From Nitratireductor alexandrii (lineage in GTDB: Bacteria; Pseudomonadota; Alphaproteobacteria; Rhizobiales; Rhizobiaceae), in contig NZ_RBVY01000003.1 in assembly GCF_004000215.1 (NCBI RefSeq), forward strand, positions 166,969 to 230,968: a DNA stretch of 64,000 nt, written 5' to 3'. This document shows positions 8,507 to 17,566 of this stretch, piece by piece. Below the pieces are notes generated by a model. The model was not told the DNA's origin, did no database searches, and was given only the letters and a program-made list of their open reading frames with translations. Both the position numbers and the translations under genes were made by a program. The stretch's first letter is position 1, and every line of letters starts with the position of its first letter.

Positions 8507-10447
8507 TCAGCCCTGAGGCTGCGGTTCCATGCCCCCTTCGGGTTCGTCGCCGCCCGACTTCTTGCCTTCGCTGCGATGGCCCGCCTTCGGCACCGCCGAC
8601 CCGCGCGAGGGCGGCGTATCGTCGCCCTGGTCGCGCGAAGGCTTTTGACCGGCGATCAGTTGCTTGATCTCGTCGCCGGACAGCGTCTCGTATTCCAGAA
8701 GCCCTTCGGCGATCGCGATCCAGGCCTTCTTCTTCTTGGTCAGGATGCTGCGTGCGGTATCGTAGGCCTCGTCGATCAGGCGCCGCACCTCGGCGTCGAT
8801 GAGCTGCTGGGTTTCCTCCGACATGTTTTGCTGGCGCGCCACGGAGTGGCCGAGGAAGACTTCCTCCTGATTGTCGCCATAGGCAACCTGGCCGAGCTTG
8901 TCGGAAAAGCCCCAGCGCGTGACCATGGCGCGCGCCAGCTTGGTCGCCTGGTCGATGTCGGACGCGGCTCCGGAGGTGATGTTTTCCTTGCCGAACTTGA
9001 TTTCCTCCGCCACGCGGCCGCCCATCATGATCGCCAGCCGCGAGATCATGTATTTGTAGCTCATCGAGTAGCGGTCGCCCTCGGGCAACTGCATGACCAT
9101 GCCCAGCGCGCGGCCGCGCGGAATGATCGTTGCCTTGTGCAGCGGGTCTGACGACGGCACGTTGAGCGCCACGATCGCATGCCCGGCCTCGTGGAAGGCG
9201 GTGAGTTCCTTTTCCTCCTGGGTCATGGCATGCGAGCGCCGCTCCGCGCCCATCATCACCTTGTCCTTGGCGTCCTCGAACTCGGCCATGGTGACGAGCC
9301 GCTTGTTGCGCCGCGCGGCCAGCAAGGCGGCCTCGTTGACCAGATTGGCGAGATCGGCACCCGAGAAGCCGGGCGTGCCACGCGCCAGGACCTTCAGGTC
9401 GACATTCGGCGCCAGCGGCACGTTGCGCACATGCACCTTCAGGATCTTCTCGCGGCCGGATACATCCGGGTTGGGCACCACCACCTGCCGGTCGAAACGG
9501 CCCGGGCGCAGCAACGCAGGGTCGAGCACGTCGGGCCGGTTGGTCGCCGCGATCAGGATGATGCCCTCATTGGTCTCGAAGCCATCCATCTCGACCAGCA
9601 GCTGATTGAGCGTCTGCTCGCGCTCGTCATTGCCGCCGCCGAGGCCGGCACCGCGATGGCGGCCGACCGCATCGATTTCGTCGATGAAGATGATGCAAGG
9701 CGCGTTCTTCTTGGCCTGCTCGAACATGTCGCGCACGCGGCTTGCACCCACACCGACGAACATTTCGACGAAATCCGAGCCCGAAATGGTGAAGAAGGGC
9801 ACGTTGGCCTCGCCGGCGACCGAGCGCGCCAACAGCGTCTTGCCGGTTCCGGGCGGGCCGACGAGCAGCACGCCGCGCGGGATTTTACCGCCCAGGCGCT
9901 GGAATTTCTGCGGATCGCGCAGGAACTCCACGATCTCCTCGAGGTCCTCCTTGGCCTCGTCGACGCCGGCCACGTCGGCAAACGTCACGCGACCGTGCGC
10001 TTCCGTCAAAAGCTTGGCTTTCGACTTGCCGAACCCCATGGCGCGGCCGGAGCCGGACTGCATCTGGCGCATGAAGAATATCCACACGCCGAGGATCAGG
10101 ATCATCGGCAGCCAGGAGATCAGATAGCCGAACAGCGTGTTGGTGCCGTCGGATTCGGGACGTGCATTGATGGTCACGCCGCGCTCTTCGAGGCGCGTCA
10201 CCAAAGACGAATCGCCGGGAGAATAGGTCTGGAAGCTGCCGCCGCCGTCATTATAGGTACCGGTGATACGCTCGCCCGATATCGTGACCGATTTCACGCG
10301 GCCGGACGATACTTCCTGGATGAACTCGGAATAGGCGATCTCGCGCGAACTGCCGCGCTGTTGCGGCGTTTGAAACAGATTGAACAGCGCGATCAGCAAC
10401 ACGGCGATGATCGCCCAAAGCGCGAGATTGCGGTAATTTGGATTCAT
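8507..10447 (-). CDS. ftsH: ATP-dependent membrane metalloprotease FtsH
   Basis: The product has 646 aa. Two membrane helices (about 8-24 and 106-126) flank a periplasmic domain. The AAA domain has Walker A GPPGTGKT (197-204), Walker B IIFIDEID and the second region of homology near 300-320. The zinc site HEAGH is at 419-423. FtsH is a hexamer in the inner membrane that extracts and degrades unfolded membrane proteins and selected soluble regulators. It follows tilS on the same strand across a 117-base gap that contains a promoter candidate. The C-terminal tail is Gly/Pro-rich and disordered, as usual. Confidence 0.98.
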   Translation of the reverse strand: MNPNYRNLALWAIIAVLLIALFNLFQTPQQRGSSREIAYSEFIQEVSSGRVKSVTISGERITGTYNDGGGSFQTYSPGDSSLVTRLEERGVTINARPESDGTNTLFGYLISWLPMILILGVWIFFMRQMQSGSGRAMGFGKSKAKLLTEAHGRVTFADVAGVDEAKEDLEEIVEFLRDPQKFQRLGGKIPRGVLLVGPPGTGKTLLARSVAGEANVPFFTISGSDFVEMFVGVGASRVRDMFEQAKKNAPCIIFIDEIDAVGRHRGAGLGGGNDEREQTLNQLLVEMDGFETNEGIILIAATNRPDVLDPALLRPGRFDRQVVVPNPDVSGREKILKVHVRNVPLAPNVDLKVLARGTPGFSGADLANLVNEAALLAARRNKRLVTMAEFEDAKDKVMMGAERRSHAMTQEEKELTAFHEAGHAIVALNVPSSDPLHKATIIPRGRALGMVMQLPEGDRYSMSYKYMISRLAIMMGGRVAEEIKFGKENITSGAASDIDQATKLARAMVTRWGFSDKLGQVAYGDNQEEVFLGHSVARQQNMSEETQQLIDAEVRRLIDEAYDTARSILTKKKKAWIAIAEGLLEYETLSGDEIKQLIAGQKPSRDQGDDTPPSRGSAVPKAGHRSEGKKSGGDEPEGGMEPQPQG

Positions 10448-10507
10448 ACGTTACGTCCCGTACGCGTCAGATGCGGCGACGCGTGTGCCTGGCCCAGTGT
10501 TGGACCT

Positions 10508-10536
10508 AACATAGGGTTGGGCAACGCCGTTGCCAA
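10508..10536 (-). promoter_or_regulatory. Candidate ftsH promoter with embedded dyad
   Basis: On the minus strand TTGGCA is followed after 17 bases by TATGTT, 60 bases upstream of the ftsH ATG. A perfect dyad GGCAACG-C-CGTTGCC (10520-10534) overlaps the -35 hexamer and the spacer, where a bound regulator would block polymerase. This would give ftsH expression independent of the upstream tol-pal transcript. Confidence 0.5.
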
Positions 10537-10564
10537 GCGATTGGCTCCGGCGCGGTTAAGGAGT

Positions 10565-11899
10565 TTATGCGGCATTGTGACCGCGCAATGGCGATGCCGG
10601 CGGGGCCGGGCAGCCAAACACCGCGCCGAGCGCGGCGGCCAACTCGAAATCGAACGCCGGCAGATAGCAGGCGAAGGGCGCCACGACAGGCGCGAAACCG
10701 CCCGCGTCGTCCGCAATGGCGCGGCCCTTTTCGTTGACGAATACCGGTTCTCCCGCCAGCCCCGCGCGCCGCAAGGCGGCCGGGCAGTCGGCGTCGGCGC
10801 CCAGCGCTTCGCCGGAGCGCCCGCGTCCGCGCGCCTCCACCGCGACCGCGCTGGCAGGGGTGGCAACGATCCGGTAGCGTCGGTCCCACAGCGTCCCGGC
10901 GCGGGCCGGCACGGTGCCGGTCCAGCCGGCACGCAGCTCGCGATAAAGGAAGATGCCGGCCTTGCGCACATCGACGACCGCTCCCGCCAGCGTCGTGCGC
11001 ACCGAAGCTTGGGCGAGCCGGGCCAACAATTTTTCCGCCCGGCCGTCCTCGACGAGCCGCGCACGCCCCCCCACCGCCGCGACCAGGGCGGATATGGCAA
11101 GACCGGCTGCGGCCGTGTCGTCGGTATCGACAAGATCGCGGCCGAGGCGAACCAGGCCGGGCGCCGGCATCCGCGCGCACGCACGCACGATCGCCGCCGC
11201 GCGCAAGCCGAGCGCGACGCGCTTTTCGCGCGCCGCGCGGCCCGCGGCCACCAGCGCGCCCGTCAGACCGGGGTCGGCCGCGAGACACGCGCGCGCCCGC
11301 ACCCGCTCATAAGTGCAATCCTGATTGCTGGGATCCTCGACCCAGGCGAGGCCGCGCATACGCAAGACATCGCGCAGGGCCGCGCGCGACATGTCGAGCA
11401 GTGGACGCACCGTCCATACCCGGCCGCGCACCAGGGTCGCCGGCGCGATGCCGGCAAGGCCGCGACCCGCACCGCGTGCACGGCGCATGAAAACCGTCTC
11501 CGCCTGGTCGTCGCGTGTGTGGGCGGTCATGATCATCGCCGCGCCACTTTCCTGCGCGGCCCGAAAGAGCAGGTCGTAGCGCGCCTGGCGCGCCGCCGCC
11601 ATCAGCCCGGTGTCGGGCTTGGCGCCCTGCCAGGAGAGAATGCGATGGGCGATGCCGAGCTGCGCGCACACGGCGCCGACATGGCGCGCCTCGCGCGCGG
11701 CGTCGGGACGCAGGCCGTGATCGACGGTGACGGCGAGGATTGTCCGCTCGCGCGCATACCGGCTGAAATGATCGTTGAGAAGAACAAGCAGGGCGAGCGA
11801 ATCGCCGCCGCCCGATACCGCGACGATGACCGGTCCGGTCGCGGGAAGGACGAGATCGGAAAAAAGGGGGGGCGGGTCGGCTGCGGGCGTGCTCAGCAA
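10565..11899 (-). CDS. tilS: tRNA(Ile)-lysidine synthetase
   Basis: The product has 444 aa. The N-terminal PP-loop ATPase domain carries SGGGDS (residues 29-34), then a MTAHTRDDQAETVFMR segment typical of TilS and the C-terminal substrate-binding region. TilS attaches lysine to C34 of the CAU-anticodon tRNA-Ile so that it reads AUA; the enzyme is essential in most bacteria. The start is taken as TTG at 11899, which overlaps the cpoB stop by 7 bases; no better start is visible upstream. The cpoB-tilS-ftsH order is standard in alphaproteobacteria. Confidence 0.93.
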   Translation of the reverse strand: MLSTPAADPPPLFSDLVLPATGPVIVAVSGGGDSLALLVLLNDHFSRYARERTILAVTVDHGLRPDAAREARHVGAVCAQLGIAHRILSWQGAKPDTGLMAAARQARYDLLFRAAQESGAAMIMTAHTRDDQAETVFMRRARGAGRGLAGIAPATLVRGRVWTVRPLLDMSRAALRDVLRMRGLAWVEDPSNQDCTYERVRARACLAADPGLTGALVAAGRAAREKRVALGLRAAAIVRACARMPAPGLVRLGRDLVDTDDTAAAGLAISALVAAVGGRARLVEDGRAEKLLARLAQASVRTTLAGAVVDVRKAGIFLYRELRAGWTGTVPARAGTLWDRRYRIVATPASAVAVEARGRGRSGEALGADADCPAALRRAGLAGEPVFVNEKGRAIADDAGGFAPVVAPFACYLPAFDFELAAALGAVFGCPAPPASPLRGHNAA

Positions 11900-12813
11900 C
11901 CGGCGAGCGCCTGTTCGGCCTTCACCCGTTCCTTCAGCGCCGGCGAAATATCGCGGTAGCGTTTGCCGATCTCCAGATAGGTGGCGCAGGCGACGTCGCG
12001 CTGGTTCAGCGCGGCGAGCGACACGCCAAGCTTCAGCAGCATGTCCGGCGCCTTGCGCGAATCGGCATAGTCGCGGCTGGCGTTCAAAAACACCTCCGCC
12101 GCGCTGCGATACTGTTCCATGCCGAGCAGCGCCTCGCCGAGCCAGTAGTGGGCATCGGGCGCCTTTGCATCGTTGGGGAAGCGCGCGATATGCTCGCGAA
12201 AGCCAGCCTCCGCCGTCGGGTAGTCGCCCGAAAGGATGAAGGAATAGGCATTGCGGTAGAGCTCCTCGGGATCGTTGGTGTCCGGCAGGGCCGCCACCAC
12301 CGTTCCGTCTGTATCGCCGCCATCGGGCTTGGCGATCTCCACCCCCGGCAGGGTTCCCTCATCCGTGGCCGCGACGCCGCCGGTCGGATTGCCGTCGGCG
12401 TCGAAATCGATGGTGCCCAGCGTGCGTGGCGGGTCGCCACGCGCCGGCGGCCCGGCCTCCGCCGTGCGGCGCTCGGCAGCGGTCGTGCCGGCGTCCGAAC
12501 GCTTTTCCTCGAGCTGCTGGAAGCGGAACTCGTTGTCTTCCTGCATCTTGCGCACCTGATCCTGCATCTGCAGGATCATGAAGGTCAGTTCCTCGACCTT
12601 GCCGGTCAGCTGGCGTACCTGCTCTTCAAGCTGGCCGACGCGCGGGTCGGTCGCCTGGACCCGGTGCAGGAGGCTGCCTCCCAAGCCGTTCGGCTGGGCC
12701 GCGGCAGAGGCAATATCGGCCCGCGCCAAGGCCGCCGGGGAACCGGCACTGGCGGGACCGCCCAGCAGGAGCGGCAGCATGGCCACCGCCCAGATAAGTC
12801 TATTCGGTTTCAT
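11893..12813 (-). CDS. cpoB: Tol-Pal associated periplasmic protein CpoB (YbgF)
   Basis: The product has 306 aa from the ATG at 12813, where a signal peptide begins (MKPNRLIWAVAMLPLLLGG). A trimerising coiled coil follows at about 50-100 (VGQLEEQVRQLTGKVEELTF), then a Gly/Asp-rich linker and a C-terminal TPR domain (LYRNAYSFILSGDYPTAEAGF, then DAHYWLGEALLGMEQY). In E. coli CpoB links Tol-Pal action to peptidoglycan synthesis at the division site. It is the last tol-pal gene and overlaps tilS. An inverted repeat in the preceding gap may lower its expression relative to pal. Confidence 0.93.
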   Translation of the reverse strand: MKPNRLIWAVAMLPLLLGGPASAGSPAALARADIASAAAQPNGLGGSLLHRVQATDPRVGQLEEQVRQLTGKVEELTFMILQMQDQVRKMQEDNEFRFQQLEEKRSDAGTTAAERRTAEAGPPARGDPPRTLGTIDFDADGNPTGGVAATDEGTLPGVEIAKPDGGDTDGTVVAALPDTNDPEELYRNAYSFILSGDYPTAEAGFREHIARFPNDAKAPDAHYWLGEALLGMEQYRSAAEVFLNASRDYADSRKAPDMLLKLGVSLAALNQRDVACATYLEIGKRYRDISPALKERVKAEQALAGC

Positions 12814-12900
12814 CCAATGTCTCGCTTCGGGGACAGAATTGCCGGGCATGTAAAAACCCGTCTCAATACTATCAGTGCCCGCGAGTTCGGCCAAATTTTG

Positions 12901-12940
12901 GTGATCGATCCCGAACGCCGGCGGCATCGCGATCGATCAC
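12901..12940. repeat. 10-base perfect inverted repeat between pal and cpoB
   Basis: GTGATCGATC (12901-12910) and GATCGATCAC (12931-12940) are exact reverse complements separated by 20 GC-rich bases that can fold further. On the minus strand the stem is followed by ACCAAAATTTTGG, not a clean T-run. It sits 20 bases beyond the pal stop and may act as an intra-operon attenuator or as protection for pal mRNA. Confidence 0.55.
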
Positions 12941-12960
12941 GCAAATCGGCCCCGACCGGG

Positions 12961-13458
12961 TCAGCTTCCCGCGCCGCTCAGCACCGTGACGGCACGGCGG
13001 TTCTGCGACCAGCAGGAAATGTCGTCGCACACCGCCACCGGCCGTTCCTTGCCGTAGGTGATCGTCTTGATGCGGTTGGCCGCGACGCCGCGCGCCACCA
13101 GGAAGTCGCGGGTCGCCGCCGCCCGCCGCGCACCGAGCGCGAGGTTGTATTCGCGCGTGCCGCGCTCGTCGGCATGGCCCTCGACCGTGATGGCGTAGGA
13201 ACCGTACTGGTTCAGCCATTGCGCCTGCTTGGCCAGCGTCGCCTGGGCGTCGGCCCGGATCAGCGTGGAATCGGTATCGAAGAAGATACGGTCGCCGACA
13301 TTGACGGTGAAATCCTGGGTCGAGCCGGGTGTGGCCGAGCCCAGGCCGAGATCGGCCGGGTTGTTGGGAACCTTCTTCGACGCGCATCCCGTCACGGCAA
13401 GCGCCATGAAAAGCGCGATGGCCGCCGGATTCCGTGTAAGCGCTGCGATACGGCGCAT
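12961..13458 (-). CDS. pal: Peptidoglycan-associated lipoprotein Pal
   Basis: The product has 165 aa, full length. A lipoprotein signal ends in LAVTGC, so the mature protein starts at the Cys and is acylated and anchored in the outer membrane. The OmpA-like domain is complete, with FFDTDSTLI, EGHADERGTREYNLALGARRA and RIKTITYGKE, the peptidoglycan-binding core. Pal links the outer membrane to the wall and is released from TolB by the TolQRA motor during constriction. It lies 219 bases after tolB, a gap large enough for its own promoter. Confidence 0.97.
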   Translation of the reverse strand: MRRIAALTRNPAAIALFMALAVTGCASKKVPNNPADLGLGSATPGSTQDFTVNVGDRIFFDTDSTLIRADAQATLAKQAQWLNQYGSYAITVEGHADERGTREYNLALGARRAAATRDFLVARGVAANRIKTITYGKERPVAVCDDISCWSQNRRAVTVLSGAGS

Positions 13459-13541
13459 GACCGCCACTCCTTCGCAAATGTATGGGTTTCTTTGACGCTC
13501 CAGTAACCACATCGGGGTTAAGCGGCAGCCAAGAAACGCGG

Positions 13542-13556
13542 TTAATTCTTCGTTAC
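13542..13556. promoter_or_regulatory. CtrA-like site upstream of pal (one mismatch)
   Basis: TTAA-TTCTTCG-TTAC matches the TTAA-N7-TTAA consensus at 7 of 8 fixed bases. On the minus strand, the direction of pal, it reads GTAA-N7-TTAAC, keeping the final C often seen in CtrA sites. It lies 84 bases upstream of the pal start. Near-matches arise by chance, so this is suggestive only. Confidence 0.35.
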
Positions 13557-13677
13557 CCGATGGGCATGGCCGTCCGTCCAACAGCCTCTGGCTGCGCAGA
13601 TGATGGCGAAATACGGCGGAAACACGACCCATCCGCCGGAATTTGCCGCATCCGCGACGAAATGCGCGCGGCCGGCC

Positions 13678-14991
13678 TTATTCCAGCAAGGGCGACCAGG
13701 CCGGGTCGGACGCAAAATTGGGGCTGGCGATCGGCTGTTCGTTCCGTCCGGTCAGATCGATGGAGAACAGCCGCGGGCCCGCCGAGCCGGCAGGCTGGCG
13801 GAAGAACATGATCACCCGGCCGTTCGGGGCCCAGGTCGGCCCTTCCTGGCTGAAACCACTCGACAGGATTCGTTCGCCGGAGCCATCGGTGCGCATGACG
13901 CCGATCTGGAACTCGCCGCCCGACTGTTTGGTGAAGGCGATCAGATCGCCGCGCGGCGACCAGACCGGGGTGGAGTAGGAGCCGTCGCCGAACGAGATGC
14001 GGCGCTGGTTGGAGCCGTCGGCGTTCATGACGTAGATCTGCGCCCGTCCGCCGCGATCCGAGGTGAACACGATCTGCGTGCCGTCGGGCGAATAGGACGG
14101 CGAGGTGTCGATCGCGCTCGAATCGGTCAACCGGGTGGTCGTTCGGCTGCGCAGGTCCAGCGTGTAGATGTTGGAATTGCCGTCGTCGCGCAGCAGGCTC
14201 ATGATCACCTTCTGTCCGTCGGGCGAGAAGCGCGGCGCAAACGTCATGCCCGGGAAATTGCCGACCAGTTCGCGCTGTCCCGTCTCGATCTGCAGAAGAT
14301 AGACCTGCGGCTGGCCGCTTTCGTACGACATATAGGTGATTTCCTGCCTGTTGGGCGAAAAGCGCGGCGTCAGCGCGATCGCCCGACCATCGGACAGGTA
14401 GCGTGCATTGGCACCGTCCTGGTCCATGATCGCCAGCCTCTTCTTGCGCTGGTTCTTCGGACCGGATTCGTCGATGAAGACGATGCGGGTATCGAAATAG
14501 CCCTTTTCGCCGGTCAGGCGCTCGTAGATCGCGTCGGCGATGATATGGGCGACGCGGCGCGTATTGGCCTTGGAGGCGAAGAACTGTTCGCCGATCAGTT
14601 GCTGGCCGGCAAACGTGTCCCAAAGCCGGAATTCGGCCCGCACGCGCCCGTCGCTTTCCTGGGTGACGCGGCCGGTGACGAGGGCCTGGGCGTTGATCAC
14701 CTTCCAATCCTCGAACCGCGGTGCGGCGTCGGGGTTGGAGATCTTCTCGATAAAGGCGCCGCGGTCGATCGGCGCGAACAGCCCGGAGCGTTGCAGGTCG
14801 GCCGCGACGATGTCGGAAATCTCCTTGCCGAGCGTGTCGCCGGACAGGAATTCGGTGATGGCGATCGGCAGCGGCTCGATCACGCCCTTGTTGACGTCGA
14901 TCTCCACCAGCGCGCGCGCCGGTTGCGTCGTCATAACGCCGACGAGCGCCAGCGTCACGGCAAGCATCACGGATCTGAAAATAGATGTCAT
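13678..14991 (-). CDS. tolB: Tol-Pal system beta-propeller protein TolB
   Basis: The product has 437 aa. A signal peptide lies at about 1-28 ([20 protein letters not shown]). An N-terminal domain follows ([13 protein letters not shown]), then repeated blades of the six-bladed propeller with the recurring motifs 'FSPDGQKV', '[16 protein letters not shown]' and '[10 protein letters not shown]'. TolB is periplasmic and binds Pal and TolA. It is followed by pal and preceded by tolA at 57 bases, within the tol operon. No blade appears lost relative to family length. Confidence 0.97.
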   Translation of the reverse strand: MTSIFRSVMLAVTLALVGVMTTQPARALVEIDVNKGVIEPLPIAITEFLSGDTLGKEISDIVAADLQRSGLFAPIDRGAFIEKISNPDAAPRFEDWKVINAQALVTGRVTQESDGRVRAEFRLWDTFAGQQLIGEQFFASKANTRRVAHIIADAIYERLTGEKGYFDTRIVFIDESGPKNQRKKRLAIMDQDGANARYLSDGRAIALTPRFSPNRQEITYMSYESGQPQVYLLQIETGQRELVGNFPGMTFAPRFSPDGQKVIMSLLRDDGNSNIYTLDLRSRTTTRLTDSSAIDTSPSYSPDGTQIVFTSDRGGRAQIYVMNADGSNQRRISFGDGSYSTPVWSPRGDLIAFTKQSGGEFQIGVMRTDGSGERILSSGFSQEGPTWAPNGRVIMFFRQPAGSAGPRLFSIDLTGRNEQPIASPNFASDPAWSPLLE

Positions 14992-15048
14992 GTCGGTCCC
15001 TTCATCAGGATCGGTGGCCTGGCGGTATCGGTCGCGCCAGCCGAGAAT

Positions 15049-16110
15049 CTAGAACATATCGGTTGGATCGAAGTGAACAATGACCTCGGACCATGTCTCG
15101 TATTTGTCGCCAGGCAGGTTGAACGGCGCGCATTTCTGCACCGCCCGCAGAGCCGATTCGGCAGCGGTGCGGCCAGGTCCGGAACTGGCACCGCCCTTGA
15201 TCAGTTCCGGCGGCCCGTCGAGATTTCCGGCCCGGTCGAGCCGGAAGCGCACCGACACCTTGAGCAGTTCATAGTCGACGATACCGGCCGGGAGCGACCA
15301 GCATCCGCCCAGCCGCTGGCGCAGCGCGTCCATTTCGCTGCGCGACAGTTTTTCGGCCGGGCGCTTGGTTTCCGCGCCGAGCGAGGCTTCGCGGTTCGAG
15401 CGCTTGGCGCCGCCGCCGGAGGGCTTTTCCTTGTTGAGCAGCGCCGCCACGTCGTCGAGCAGGTTTTCCGTGCTCTCCGATTGCGGCTTGCGCGCCTGTT
15501 CGGTCTTCGGCTTGTCGGCGTCCTTGCGCTCGGGCGCTTTGGCCGTCTGCGCCTCGGGCGGGGTCGGCCGCGCCTGCGGTGCGGGCGCGGAGTCCGGCAG
15601 GTCCGCAGCGTCCGCATCCGGGCTTTCCGTCGCCACGGCTTCGGGTGCGGGATCGGGCTTGACGTCCTGTTTCGGCTGCGGCTCGGGTCGGATTTCGGTT
15701 GCCGGAACCGGGGCGGGTGCGGCCTCGTCGGGCTGGGCCTCGGCCGGGTCCGGCGTCGGGTCGGGGGCGGGCACGGGTTCGGGCTGCGCTTCCGGCAAGG
15801 CGGCGGTCTCAACCGGTTTCGGCTTCGGATCGGGCACCGGCGGCGCGTCGGTGTCGACGGCATTCTCTCCGACCCGTTCGGCATCGTCGACCAAGTCGGG
15901 CCGTTCCGTCGGCAAGGGCGCCGGCTGATCGGCGGCCGGCGCGTCCTTGTCACCGGTCTGCAGGCGGGTCCATTCCTCCACCGGGATGGTGTCGACCATC
16001 ACCGCCTGTTCCTCGGCGGCTTCATAGGCGCGCGGCGCCGACAGCGTCACCAAGCCGAAACTCAGCACCGCGGCATGCAGCACCGTCGAGGTGACGAGGC
16101 CCGCTTTCAT
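15049..16110 (-). CDS. tolA: Tol-Pal system protein TolA
   Basis: The product has 353 aa. An N-terminal membrane helix (LVTSTVLHAAVLSFGLVTLS) is followed by a long low-complexity central region rich in Pro, Ala, Glu and Lys (about 60-230). The C-terminal domain of about 100 aa contains the conserved 'LGGCWSLPAG' and 'VRFRLDRAGNLDGPPEL' segments of alphaproteobacterial TolA. It spans the periplasm and couples the TolQR proton motor to TolB-Pal. The Pro-rich rather than Ala/Lys-helical linker is usual in this class. It lies between tolR and tolB. Confidence 0.93.
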   Translation of the reverse strand: MKAGLVTSTVLHAAVLSFGLVTLSAPRAYEAAEEQAVMVDTIPVEEWTRLQTGDKDAPAADQPAPLPTERPDLVDDAERVGENAVDTDAPPVPDPKPKPVETAALPEAQPEPVPAPDPTPDPAEAQPDEAAPAPVPATEIRPEPQPKQDVKPDPAPEAVATESPDADAADLPDSAPAPQARPTPPEAQTAKAPERKDADKPKTEQARKPQSESTENLLDDVAALLNKEKPSGGGAKRSNREASLGAETKRPAEKLSRSEMDALRQRLGGCWSLPAGIVDYELLKVSVRFRLDRAGNLDGPPELIKGGASSGPGRTAAESALRAVQKCAPFNLPGDKYETWSEVIVHFDPTDMF

Positions 16111-16142
16111 GATCTGCCAGAACCCGCAGCCGCACGCATGGG

Positions 16143-16598
16143 CTAGCTGTCCTGTTCCTGCAGCGTCACCAGGCCGAGATTGCGGAAGCCGGCCGCCGAA
16201 ATGCGGGCCATCACCCGCATGACCGTGCCGTAATCGGCCGCTTTGTCGCCGCGCACATAGATACGCTCGTCATAGCCGGTGCGCGCGATCGCCTCGAGCT
16301 TGGCAACCACCTCGTCGATCGGCACCTCGGTTTCCTGGAGAAAGATCTGGCCCTTGTCGTTGACAGAGACCGTGATCGGCTGCGTATCGGCATTGAGCGC
16401 GTTGGCCTCGGTTTCCGGCAGATCGATCGGCACGCCCACGGTCAACAGCGGCGCCGCGACCATGAAGATGATCAACAGCACCAGCATGACGTCGACGAAC
16501 GGCGTGACGTTGATTTCCGACATCAAGGCGTGGTGACGACCGCGGCGCCGGTGACCGCGCCCGCCGCGTCCACCCGATTGCACTACCGACATGGCCAT
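16143..16598 (-). CDS. tolR: Tol-Pal system protein TolR
   Basis: The product has 151 aa. The N-terminal membrane helix carries the proton-path aspartate in NVTPFVDVMLVLLIIFMV, followed by the periplasmic domain with GVPIDLPETEA and ERIYVRGDKAADYGTVMRVM, standard for TolR/ExbD. With TolQ it forms the proton-driven motor energising TolA. A His/Arg/Gly-rich cytoplasmic head precedes the helix. It lies 17 bases after tolQ and 32 before tolA, in one operon. Confidence 0.97.
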   Translation of the reverse strand: MAMSVVQSGGRGGRGHRRRGRHHALMSEINVTPFVDVMLVLLIIFMVAAPLLTVGVPIDLPETEANALNADTQPITVSVNDKGQIFLQETEVPIDEVVAKLEAIARTGYDERIYVRGDKAADYGTVMRVMARISAAGFRNLGLVTLQEQDS

Positions 16599-16615
16599 GG
16601 TGCTGCTCCTGCCGT

Positions 16616-17326
16616 TCAGGCTTTCTGCGGAATTCTTTCATCGATTTGGCGCGAGAGTATGGCGGAGAACTCGTCCGCAAACCCTTCCATGCGCATGCCA
16701 AGCTTGCCCGCGTCGGAGGTCAGCTTGTTGTAGGCGACAACGGCGGGAATGGCGGCGAGAAGGCCGATGGCGGTGGCCAGCAGCGCTTCGGCGATGCCCG
16801 GCGCGACCACGGCCAGGCTGGTCGATTTCGACCCGGCGATCGCCTGGAAGGAGGTCATGATGCCGATCACCGTGCCGAACAGGCCGATAAACGGCGCCGA
16901 CGAACCGATCGTGGCCAAAAAACCGAGGCGCCCCTCCAGCCCTTCCATCTCGCGTGTCAGCGCCAGGTCCATCGCCTTGTCGATCCGCGTCTGCAGGCCG
17001 ATCGGCGAGCGCGCGCCCTTCTCGAAGCTCTTTTTCCACTCCGCCATGGCCGCCACGAAGATCGCGCCCATGCCGGCGGTCGTGCGCTCCGACAAGGCGC
17101 GATAGAGTTCCTCGAGCGACTGCCCCGACCAGAAATTCTCCTCGAAACGATCGAGCGTGGCGCGCATGCGGCGATAGGCGATTATTTTGTCGATGATGAT
17201 CGCCCAGGTCCAGATCGACGCCAACAGCAGGCCGATCATCACCAGCTTGACGATCCAGCCCGCCTGCCAGAAGAGCGACCACACAGAAAGGCTGGTGGCA
17301 AGCTCGGGAAGAGCTGAAGATTCCAT
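16616..17326 (-). CDS. tolQ: Tol-Pal system protein TolQ
   Basis: The product has 236 aa with three membrane helices: the first near residues 18-40 ([20 protein letters not shown]), the other two in the conserved C-terminal half ([19 protein letters not shown] and [20 protein letters not shown]). It forms the stator-like proton channel with TolR. It is the first gene of tolQRAB-pal-cpoB. The 240-base gap before it, shared with the ybgC 3' end, should hold the operon promoter and contains a CtrA-like half-matched site. Confidence 0.97.
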   Translation of the reverse strand: MESSALPELATSLSVWSLFWQAGWIVKLVMIGLLLASIWTWAIIIDKIIAYRRMRATLDRFEENFWSGQSLEELYRALSERTTAGMGAIFVAAMAEWKKSFEKGARSPIGLQTRIDKAMDLALTREMEGLEGRLGFLATIGSSAPFIGLFGTVIGIMTSFQAIAGSKSTSLAVVAPGIAEALLATAIGLLAAIPAVVAYNKLTSDAGKLGMRMEGFADEFSAILSRQIDERIPQKA

Positions 17327-17516
17327 GGATATCCTGTCCTTAAGAATGGGGCGCCGGACGCCGCCGGCCCGCGCCTGTCTCCCGCCGGTCCGGTCGAACG
17401 CAGTCTCCCGGACATCACCCCACGCGCAATTGCGGCCTTTTCCGTAGGAATCTTGGTAAAACCAAGGCGCGCGGAAAAGTGACGATCCGATCCGTTCGAT
17501 TCATGAAGGGTTAAGG

Positions 17517-17531
17517 TTAAGGAGGCGTTAG
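17517..17531. promoter_or_regulatory. CtrA-like site upstream of tolQ (one mismatch)
   Basis: TTAA-GGAGGCG-TTAG, preceded by a further TTAA at 17511. On the minus strand, the direction of tolQ, it reads CTAA-N7-TTAAC, one base from the CtrA consensus and with the usual trailing C. It is 190 bases upstream of the tolQ start, so a leader or a second promoter would be needed. Confidence 0.35.
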
Positions 17532-17566
17532 GATTCGTCCGTTCTGCAATCGAAGCCGAGGCCGGT

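Noticed and set aside
6417..8516. A 699-codon plus-strand frame over purA and the membrane protein
   Set aside because: Antisense to purA, low-complexity composition, no plausible ribosome site.
9179..11959. A 926-codon open frame on the plus strand across ftsH and tilS
   Set aside because: It is antisense to two certain genes, its translation is Arg/Gly/His-rich without domains, and long antisense frames are expected where third codon positions are mostly G or C.
13600..16146. An 848-codon plus-strand frame over tolB and tolA
   Set aside because: It is a mirror of the Pro/Ala codon bias of the real minus-strand genes; no start context, no domain.
17451..17465. Hairpin CTTGGT-AAA-ACCAAG upstream of tolQ
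   Set aside because: Only 6-base arms, no T-run, and not placed as a clear operator; chance occurrence is likely.
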